NCBI RefSeq assembly: GCF_030247195.1
Contig: NC_080670.1
Location: 96,507,416-96,571,415 of the forward strand
Source of the DNA: Topomyia yanbarensis
Lineage: Eukaryota; Arthropoda; Insecta; Diptera; Culicidae
Reading direction: 5' to 3'
Length of the DNA stretch: 64,000 bases
Shown here: one piece after another, positions 56,435 to 64,000 of the stretch
Position numbering within the stretch: the first letter of the stretch is position 1
How the letters are laid out: the number at the start of each line of letters is the position of its first letter
The notes under the pieces: generated by a model
Seen by the model: the letters and a program-made list of their open reading frames with translations, nothing else
Database searches by the model: none
Told to the model about the DNA's origin: nothing
Position numbers and translations under genes: made by a program

Positions 56435-56579
56435 TTTTTTTTACAATGGAGAAGACCTTTATGTCCTAGCCCAGTACACGTGCTATTGGTAGGGTCCAAT
56501 CTACCGCACGGGGTGCACTGGGGGCGTGTCGGACTCAAATGGTGACCAGCCATTAATACCGACTAAACTTCATTGAGCT

Positions 56580-57352
56580 CCGCCATCATTCCTCCCAGGA
56601 ACTACCTCTCGGTATTACTTCTGGGGTGATGGCTGTACTAAGTGTACTCATTCACTCTCACTCACGCGTTCATACATCCTGTATGAGGCTTACTTGGGTG
56701 CTCTCTCAATCGCACTTTGATTCACTCTCAAACATGAGGCTGACTTTTGTGCTCACCTTTTACGTTCCATGCGAGGCTGACTTGTGTGCTCACCTTACTC
56801 GTTCCTTGCTAGGCTTACTTTTGTGCTCGCCCCACCCATACCATGTGAAGCTGACTTGGGTGCTCACCCTATCACCTGATTCACTCTCAATCGTGCCACT
56901 CTATTGTACCTTTGTCACTCCCCCTGGCATCCCATGTGGGACATTTTTCTTAGGCCCCACTTCTGACATACCATGCGAGGCTGACTTGTGTGCTCACCTT
57001 TTTCATTCCTTGCTAGGCTGACTTTTGTGCTAGCCTCTACCAACCTGTGAGGCTGACTTTTATGCTCACCCTTAACATACCGTGTGAGACTGACTTGGAT
57101 GCTCACCCTTTCACTCCTCTGCCACGCCATGAGGCATCGATAGCTTAGTTCCAACATACTACGCTACGACCCTCCCGTCTTGGCATGAGGCAGTCCACTT
57201 ATACGCCTATACACTCACTCTTCTGTCTTGCTTCGGGGTGGCTGGGCTTACCCCTTACGCGGTTGCCATTCGCTACGCCAAACCTGCCTCGGCATGAACA
57301 GACCATTCACTCCCTTTTTTGCGCTTGGCCTTTTTTGCTCCAGCTAACCAAT
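56580..57352 (-). repeat. Repetitive 3' UTR of the R1-clade element
   Basis: At least nine imperfect copies of GAGGCTGACTTGTGTGCTCACC (plus-strand sense), 35-60 bp apart, lie between 56684 and 57110. They fall after the ORF2 stop in the element's orientation. Confidence 0.75.
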
Positions 57353-57354
57353 CA

Positions 57355-60330
57355 CTAGTTAGCCGTGCCCGCCGTCTGTTGCTCGGTTCGCCAGATTACC
57401 TGTAGCCTACTGGCAATCTGGATGGTAGCAGCCGAGACTGCGTTCCACTTCTCCACCGATTGACACATCCGCTGAATAAGGGTATCAGGGGTTGTGTCCC
57501 AGCCACAGACGTCAAGCATTGCTCTTCTTTCGACGTCGAACCGATGACATACGAACAGTATGTGTTCGGCAGTTTCATCTACACCTGGGCAGTCCGGGCA
57601 GACTGGGACCTCCGCGTGCCCGAACCTGTGGAGGTACTGACGGAAACAGCCATGGCCTGACAGGAATTGTGTCAGGTGGAAGTGAACTTCCCCATGGGGT
57701 CTTCCCACCCAGCTCGATATGCTAGGTATCAGCCGGTGGGTCCACCTACCTTTCGAGGAGTTGTCCCACTCACGCTGCCATCTGGCGACCGAGGTCATCC
57801 TGGTGCGCTCGCGGGCTCCCCTATTTTCACGTAGCTCAAAGCACTCCTCATCTTCCCGAATGACCAGCCCGACTGGCATCATGCTCGCTATCACGCAGGA
57901 TGCATCGTGTGATACCGTGCGGTAGGCAGATATCACTCTGAGGCACATCACGCGGTAGGTGCTCTCCAGTTTCTGTAGGTAACTGGTTACCCTCAGTGCT
58001 CTTGACCATGACGGGCCGCCGTACATGAGGATAGATACGGCAACGCCTGCCAGTAACCTACGTCTACTGGCGCACACCTTTGAGCTGTTGGACATCATTC
58101 TCGATAGAGCCGCAACAGCAGTCGACGCTCTCTTGCACGTATAGTCGACATGGCTGCCGAAGGTCAGCTTGTCGTCTATAATGACTCCGAGAGACTTCAG
58201 ACTTCGCTGTGAAGTGATCGCGACTTCTCCCACATGGATAACTGCATGTTGTGCCGACTTGCGGTTGTTGACGATAACTACCTCCGTCTTATGATGAGCG
58301 AGCTCCAGGCCTCTCGCGCTCATCCATTCCTCCACCGTGCTAATCGCGTGTTCTGCGGTTAGTTCTACCTCAGGAATTGACTCCCCGTAGACCTCCAAGG
58401 TTACGTCGTCGGCAAAGCCGACGATCTTGACCCCAGGAGGGAACTTCAGTCTCAGAACCCCGTCATACATGAGGTTCCATAGCACCGGGCCTAGGATCGA
58501 GCCCTGCGGGACTCCGGCGGTAATCGGAACCCTTTTCTGACCGGCATCGGTCTCGTATAGCAGTACGCGGTTTTGGAAGTAACTTTCCAAGATCCGGTAC
58601 AGGCCCACCGGTAGGCTAAGCCGGTATAACGAGAGCGCGATGGCATCCCAGCTTGCGCTGTTGAATGCGTTCTTCACGTCAAGTGTCACTAACGCACAGT
58701 ATCGAATACCTCGCCTTTTTCGTTGGATCGCTATCTCGGCAGTATTTATCACTGAGTTGATAGCGTCCACTGTGGACTTACCCTTCCGAAAGCCAAACTG
58801 GTTGCTTGACAGACCGTCCGTACCTTCCGCGTACGGGGTGAGCCTGTTGAGGATGATCCTCTCAAGCAGTTTGCCAGTCGTGTCTATCAGACAGATTGGT
58901 CTGTACGCCGATGGGTCGCCTGGCGGCTTCCCGGGCTTCGGCAACAGCACCAGTTTCTGCCTTTTCCATCTATCGGGGAAACGGCACTCGTCAAGGCATC
59001 TCTGCATAGCTATCCTGAACATGTTCGGGTTCGCTATGATCGCTGCCTTGAGAGCGTTGTTTGGAACTCCATCCGGCCCTGGAGCTTTGTTCATTGCTAG
59101 GGATTTAGCCACTGCGAGTAGTTCTTCATTCGTCACTGGAGCCACCATTTCGACCGTGCACGCACTGTCTCGTAGTGCAGGTGGCCAGGGGCTTGTGGCT
59201 CGAGACGGGAAGAGTACTTCAATAATCGTTGCCAACCGGTCCGGAGACCGTTCTGGCGGTGAGGAGCCCCCTTTGGTCTTGGCCATCACAATCCGGTAGG
59301 CGTCACCCCACGGATTCGCGTTGGCACTCTCACACAGGTTGTCGAAACACGCTCTCTTGCTGCTTTTAATAGCCTTGTTAAGGGCTAATTTCGCAGCTCG
59401 AAACACTTCACGGCGGTTCTCTCTTGCATCCTCGGTGCGAGCTCTTTGCATCCTACGTCTAGCTCTGAGGCAGGCTGACCGTAGAGCTGCAATCTCGGCA
59501 CTCCACCAGCATACCGGGCATCTACCGTTTCTTGGCAGTGTTTTTCTCGGCATAGTGGCGTCGCACGCGCGTGATAGAACAGCTACCAGCGCATCCCCGC
59601 TTAGACTGTCGGTGTTAGCCTCCAGTCCCAGGGCCGCGGTGAAAGCTTCGCTGTCTAAGTGATTGGACTTCCACCCGCGTACCTGACAGGGATCTCCCGC
59701 CCTCGGATGCTGCACACCATAGTTGATCTTAAAGCGGATTGCTAAATGATCGCTATGGGTGTAGCCTTCGTCTACCCTCCATTCCATGCCTGGAGCCAGA
59801 CTCGGGCTGGCAAAGGTCACATCAATCCACGCCTCCACTCCGTTTCTACGGAATGTACTAGCGGAGTCATTATTAGCTAGCACAGTATCGAGTTTCGCAA
59901 GCGCTTCCATTAGCGCTTGACCCCTGCTATTTGTACAGCGGCTGCCCCACTCCACTGCCCAAGCGTTAAAGTCTCCCGCTATTACTACCGGTTTCCGGCC
60001 CACTAGGTCCGACGAGAGCCTGTCGATCATCTGGTAGAACTGTTCTATTGGCCACCTTGGTGGGGCGTAGCAGCTGCAATAGAACACACCATTGATCTTG
60101 GCAATCGCCACACCCTCGGCGGAGGAGTGTATTACCTCTTGAACCTGGAACCGTCCCGTTGTACAGATTGCCACCATTCCAGACCCGTCCGACACCCAAT
60201 TGCCGTTGCCGGCAGGGATGCTGTACGGGTCTGATAAGAGGGCGACATCTGTCCTCGACTCCGAGACCGACTGCCACAGCAGCTGTTGGGCTGCTGCACA
60301 ATGGTTAAGATTTAGCTGTGTGACGTTCAC
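57355..60330 (-). CDS. R1-clade ORF2: endonuclease and reverse transcriptase
   Basis: It has 991 residues and is uninterrupted. The endonuclease lies at about 1-220 (TQLNLNHC, AGDFNAWAVEWGS, WIDVTFAS, THSDHLAI). The RT lies at about 410-690 (KAPGPDGVPN, YRPICLIDTTGKLLERI, LVTLDVKNAFNSASWD, GVPQGSILGPVLWNL, GFADDVTL). A C-terminal finger, CPDC...H...C, lies at about 925. Start: the frame opens with GTG at 60330, overlapping the ORF1 stop as GTGA. There is no ATG until residue 52. An ancestral ATGA overlap mutated to GTGA is likely, so initiation in this copy is doubtful. The protein would nick the target repeat and prime cDNA there. Confidence 0.9.
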   Translation of the reverse strand: MNVTQLNLNHCAAAQQLLWQSVSESRTDVALLSDPYSIPAGNGNWVSDGSGMVAICTTGRFQVQEVIHSSAEGVAIAKINGVFYCSCYAPPRWPIEQFYQMIDRLSSDLVGRKPVVIAGDFNAWAVEWGSRCTNSRGQALMEALAKLDTVLANNDSASTFRRNGVEAWIDVTFASPSLAPGMEWRVDEGYTHSDHLAIRFKINYGVQHPRAGDPCQVRGWKSNHLDSEAFTAALGLEANTDSLSGDALVAVLSRACDATMPRKTLPRNGRCPVCWWSAEIAALRSACLRARRRMQRARTEDARENRREVFRAAKLALNKAIKSSKRACFDNLCESANANPWGDAYRIVMAKTKGGSSPPERSPDRLATIIEVLFPSRATSPWPPALRDSACTVEMVAPVTNEELLAVAKSLAMNKAPGPDGVPNNALKAAIIANPNMFRIAMQRCLDECRFPDRWKRQKLVLLPKPGKPPGDPSAYRPICLIDTTGKLLERIILNRLTPYAEGTDGLSSNQFGFRKGKSTVDAINSVINTAEIAIQRKRRGIRYCALVTLDVKNAFNSASWDAIALSLYRLSLPVGLYRILESYFQNRVLLYETDAGQKRVPITAGVPQGSILGPVLWNLMYDGVLRLKFPPGVKIVGFADDVTLEVYGESIPEVELTAEHAISTVEEWMSARGLELAHHKTEVVIVNNRKSAQHAVIHVGEVAITSQRSLKSLGVIIDDKLTFGSHVDYTCKRASTAVAALSRMMSNSSKVCASRRRLLAGVAVSILMYGGPSWSRALRVTSYLQKLESTYRVMCLRVISAYRTVSHDASCVIASMMPVGLVIREDEECFELRENRGARERTRMTSVARWQREWDNSSKGRWTHRLIPSISSWVGRPHGEVHFHLTQFLSGHGCFRQYLHRFGHAEVPVCPDCPGVDETAEHILFVCHRFDVERRAMLDVCGWDTTPDTLIQRMCQSVEKWNAVSAATIQIASRLQVIWRTEQQTAGTAN

Positions 60331-61798
60331 GGCTTCTTCTTATTTAACTCACCGAAGGGACACGAAGGTCCGCCCATAGCATGTTTATGGGCTTGCTTCT
60401 TAGCGGTGCAGATAAGGCACTTGTGTGCCTTAGTGCACCCCCGCTCTTTATGCCCCTCCTCGCCGCAGCGACGACATAGTTTGCTCCTATCTATGCCTTT
60501 GCATTCGTTTGCTTTGTGGCCGGACTCAAGGCACCGATAGCACCTATCCACTGAAGGCGGCTGGGGCATACTAATAGGGCATACCGACCAGCCGATCTTT
60601 AGCTTCCCTTTCTCGGTTACCTTTTTGGCATCCGCATTCAGTAGCCTGAGGTAGGCTACTTGGGTGCCAGAGGGTCCATCTCTCAATCGCACAGAGGCCC
60701 GCTCGATTGTGACGTCGCAATGCTCCTTAACGGCTGCGACGACGTCTTCTGCGGTCGTGAACTCGTCCAAGTGCTTGCACTGGAGAGTCGTTTCCGCACC
60801 TAGCGACCTGATTTGGGCGCCCTCACCAAGGACCTCTTGGGCCAAGGCCTTATATACTGCACTAGACTGTGCGCCTCGCTTCAGCACCAGAAGCATCTCT
60901 CCAGTGCTGGTGCGTCTTACGCTACGCACATCCTGCCCAAGGGCCGAGAGGCTTTCGGCCGCCTTCATCGATTTTAGGACATCGGCGTATTTGTCCTTGT
61001 CGGTTTTTAACCACAAGGCTTCGCCTCTGTCCTTGGCCTTCTTCGCAGGCCGCGGTACCTCCGGTGTCGGTGCCGGCTTTTTCTTGGTGACCAGCGTCCA
61101 GGGGTTTGAGCCCCCTGCCCCGGTCGTGCCGGGTTGCTGGTACCATCGCTCTCCACAGCGAGGTCACTCTCGCCCTCGCTTACCTCGCCCAAACGGCGTT
61201 TGACCTTAACGGTTGCACGCCGAGTGGTGTCGGTTTTGGCACCCTCGCCTGGCGACTTCCTAGGGCGCTTCGCGTTCGATGCCGTCTTGCGATTGCCCTT
61301 GCCTTTTCCCTTCGAGGGGAACTCGGTCGCCGCTCCGATCGACGTGGCTGCTCCGTAGAAGGTAAAGGCCACTGTCTGTGAACCTCTATCGACCTTCTCT
61401 CTTTCCTCCCTATTGGAGGCCACTGTCTGGGTTTCTCTGTCGGGCCTCTCCCGACATTCCACCCTCTTAACATAGGCCTGCTGTTCCTGTCTTGCGACAC
61501 GAACAGCTTTCCGGAGCTCCAGGAGGCTCAACTTCAACTCCTTGGCTATGTTCTGCTTTGCGCTAGCGAACTCGATTATTGAATCGAGTTGCTTCGCTAC
61601 TTTGCGCATCGCAGATATTGGCCCCTCCGATGCATTGGTAGGGCTATTGCCTACCGCTGCTGGGGGGTCACTGGTGCTTTCGGATGCAGCACTCATCGCT
61701 CCACTACTCTCCCCACGGGGGGGAGACCTCGCCAAACCACCTCTAGCGAAGGGGTTTGGCACCTCCGTTTGTTTAGTATATTTATTTTTGCTCTCCAT
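60327..61798 (-). pseudogene. R1-clade ORF1 (Gag-like) with one frameshift
   Basis: The likely start is ATGGAGAGCAAAAAT at 61798. The N-terminal half (61798 to about 61110) is polar and rich in Arg, Lys, Ser and Glu. A one-base shift occurs around the C/G runs at 61120-61135. From there NPWTLVTKKKP and LWLKTDKDKYADVLKSM continue to 60327. Three zinc knuckles lie at about 60540-60390 (CYRCLESGHKANEC, CRRCGEEGHKERGC, then C-x2-C...H...C), the usual R1 Gag arrangement. It binds element RNA. Apart from the shift the protein looks complete. Confidence 0.85.
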
Positions 61799-62148
61799 AT
61801 CAAATCGCACGAGTCGCGCGAGAAATAAATGTCCGCCACGCCAGAGCTCCGCATTAGCGTGGTAAGGGACGCTTACTGTGGGGGTTGCCCAGGTACCCCA
61901 CAGGCTCCGTTAACGATCGAGCATCTTTTTCACCCCCTCGATCACCCATCCCTCGGCACGGGTCGCTTCACGCTTTGGAATTGGGGTTATGTCCTACCTT
62001 GCTTTACGTGGTGATCTCGGCCAGGATCATCACAACCATCCTCCTTTACCAGGGCTTTGGACCTGTAGCTCTGGTTCTCAATAGTTCCATGTACGTATGT
62101 TATTACAGACATGCTACTATTGAGATCCGTCATTCGCTAGCGGAGTTA
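61799..62148 (-). other. 5' UTR of the R1-clade element
   Basis: GC-richer sequence lies between the ORF1 start and the TG-repeat junction. It contains no recognised motif. Confidence 0.5.
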
Positions 62149-62684
62149 TGTGTGTATGTATGTGTGTATGTATGTGTGTGTATGTGTGTCTGTATGTGTG
62201 TGTATGTGTGTGTATGTATGTGCGTATGTGCCAAATAATGTCACTAATTTTTCTCAAGAGATGGCCGGACAGATTTACCCAAACTTAGTCTCAAATGAAA
62301 GGTGCAACCTTCCCATCGGCTGCTATTGAATTTTGGAACGATCGGAATTCTGGTTCCGGAATTACGGGTTTCAGACTGCGGCCACAGAGAAATTTCTCAT
62401 ATAAACTATAGGAAAAATTAAAAATAGAATTTTTATTTTTGATGCTAAATGTGTTCAAGGTGCATGAAACGTCGAGATTTGATGCAAACTCGAAAAAAAA
62501 TTTGACGACCATCCACTTTTTTGGATTTTGGCACATTTTTGCCTTTCTCATATAGAAAGGTTATGCAATCACTCTGAAAAATGTCAACCTAATCCCGGCC
62601 CGGAGGTCCGAGTGTCATATCACATTCGACTCAGTTCGTCGAGATCGGAAAAAGTCTGTATGTGTGTGTATGTGTGTGTATGCG
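62149..62684 (+). repeat. Satellite array, right part
   Basis: It continues the unit broken at 56434, through TATGTGCCAAATAATGTCACT to the next unit start at 62542. That unit is cut again in its TG tract at 62684. Confidence 0.9.
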
Positions 62685-64000
62685 TTTTTTTTAGAGAGCA
62701 GTAAAAAAATTTTAGGAAAACCCTGAGTGAGGAAAAATGTACAAAAACCCCAATGTCTCAGGGAACGGGTTTGGGCTGCCATCATCCGACCCGCTAAAAA
62801 CCACTGCTGTTGCCCAGAACCTGATTCCTCCCCGGCACTACCTTACGGCATAACTTCGGAGAGGGGTTTTTATGTGCATAGCACACACTCTAATTCAACT
62901 ACTTACTAGTTCGTTTCTTCCGCAGGGTTACAGTCCCACTCCTCTACACACCACCAATTCTCTACAATCCAAACAGACTGGCAAGTTCTGCATGGCAGTC
63001 GGAAAGCTGGCTGTGAGTCGAGGCTTAGTACTCCTCCCCTACGAGTACAGTCTGGGCTGCAAACTTCAGACTGTCTAATTCACCGAGCCCTTCGGCCTCC
63101 TTGTGCCAGTTAGCACCGTAACTCTCTTCTCGCACCATTCAGCGCCGTTTACTCATTGAGCACCAGACTTGTTCGCGAACTACTCGGTCTAGTCCCCGAC
63201 GATGGACCTAGCCTACTCCGACGGAGAATTCCCTGGCGAGAGAAGTTCTCCCGAAACCGAGCCAACCAACCAGATGTCGAGGTCAGTTCGGCGATTCCGA
63301 TGGAGCAGGGCGTCCGGTTCGCTGATGCCCCGACGACCTGCGACTGGTGGTATTTCGTCGCGGTCTACTCAGTCTAGTCCCCGGCGGTGGATCTAGCTTA
63401 CGCCGACGGAGAGTTCCCCGGCGAAGGAGGCTCTCACGATACCGATTCTTCTTTTGTTTTAACACCACAATTTCTTGAGCCCTTTGGCTTCCTCTCGTTC
63501 CATTTCGCTCTACTTTCCCGATAAGCAATTCAGCTCCCGCCCCCACTTGTTCGCGAACTACTCAGTCTAGTCCCCAACAATGGATCTAGCCTATTCTCCT
63601 GCAACCGAGCGGTAGATTTCTCCTGATTCCGATGTTCGTTTTTGTGAGCCATTTAGCTCTCCGCGTCGTTCCGATCTACTTGATCTAGTCCCCGGCGGTG
63701 GATCTAGCCTACTCAACGGGCCATACAGTAGGTGCTGAGGTCTATCCGGCGATTCCGGTTGGAGCGTAGCTTCCGGTTCACCAGCGCCCCAACGACCCAC
63801 TGCTAGCTCTGCGACGCGGTCTACTCGGTCTAATTCCCGGCGGTGGATCTAGCCTACTCACGAGCTACCCGGTAGGATGTCGAGGTCGGTTCAGCGATTC
63901 CGGTGAAGCTTGACGTCCGGTTCACAGGCGCTCCGACGACCCAACTCGGTGCTACGTCACGTACTACTCAACTGGTCCCCGGCGGTGAACCTAGTTTACA
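62685..64000 (-). mobile_element. 3' part of a second R1-like element, running off the window
   Basis: It begins with T8 at 62685-62692 directly after TGTGTATGCG, the same junction type as the first element (TGTATGTGCG then T8). It is non-coding here. From about 63170 it holds at least six repeats of CTACTCGGTCTAGTCCCCGG (then GGTGGATCTAGCCTACTC), 120-190 bp apart, with TCCGGTTC and CCCGACGACC blocks. It is read as a repetitive 3' UTR of a minus-strand R1-clade element whose ORFs lie beyond 64000 (inference). Confidence 0.6.

Larger units (their letters stand above)
56435..62148 (-). mobile_element. R1-clade retrotransposon inserted in a (TGTA)n tract (Waldo-like)
   Basis: The minus-strand element has its 5' end near 62148 and an A-tail seen as T8 at 56435-56442. 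Both flanks are TGTG/TATG repeats of the satellite unit. It carries ORF1 with three zinc knuckles, ORF2 with endonuclease and RT and no RNase H, and a repetitive 3' UTR. R1-clade Waldo elements are known to target ACAY repeats, and (TGTA)n is that repeat on the other strand. It is nearly complete. Confidence 0.85.

Noticed and set aside
56626..57021. 131-residue frame with repeated sequence
   Set aside because: It is translation of the minisatellite in the R1 3' UTR.
58640..59662. Plus-strand frames of 219 and 113 residues opposite the R1 ORF2
   Set aside because: They are antisense to an intact RT frame and have no independent support.
1..64000. tRNA, rRNA or bacterial operon features
   Set aside because: No cloverleaf or rRNA sequence was recognised, and introns and retroelements show the DNA is eukaryotic.

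Overview
This is eukaryotic, insect-type DNA: AT-rich spacers, GT-AG introns, TIR transposons and MITEs, and non-LTR retrotransposons of the clades typical of culicine mosquitoes (I/MosquI-like, LOA/Lian-like, CR1-like, R1/Waldo-like, L1-like). An Aedes-type mosquito is the best guess (inference). No complete host gene is visible. The only host-like coding traces are a decayed C2H2 zinc-finger gene (about 0.27-1.07 kb, minus) and a CHCHD2-like fragment (12.3 kb).

Region 1 (1-6.75 kb) is spacer with a zinc-finger pseudogene and MITEs, including a 573-bp element with 21-bp TIRs. Region 2 (6.75-31.7 kb) is a four-level nest. A second copy of that MITE was split by an L1-like retrotransposon (6868-31540, minus, 11-bp target duplication). 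Its endonuclease ORF was cut exactly by a 20.2-kb insertion (9833-30047, termini CCCAAnTAGCAA, 2-bp AT duplication). Inside that lies a 13.65-kb TIR element (15655-29304). It carries a CACTA/EnSpm-like transposase-type ORF nested in intron 1 of a second, nine-exon gene for a SAM-domain protein. Its last exons form three tandem units of 2560-2566 bp once later MITE insertions are subtracted. Repeated TTCGGTA motifs sit near both ends. This two-gene element is the most interesting object here, although this copy carries disabling lesions.

Region 3 (33.59-40.40 kb) is an essentially perfect I-clade retrotransposon: intact ORF1 and ORF2, RNase H, and a 14-bp target duplication. The unusual N-terminal extension of its ORF2 contains three 68-nt hairpins whose stems covary.

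Region 4 (40.4-53.4 kb, minus) is a decayed LOA/Lian-like element interrupted by a CR1-like element, whose 3' tail has become a 5.5-kb (ATTTT)n array of about 1,100 units. Region 5 (53.4-55.3 kb) holds adjacent MITEs, two of them sharing a TTAA. Region 6 (55.3-64 kb) is an array of about 480-bp satellite units containing (TGTA)n tracts. Two R1-clade elements have inserted into those tracts, one nearly complete (62148-56435) and one whose 3' part runs off the window end.
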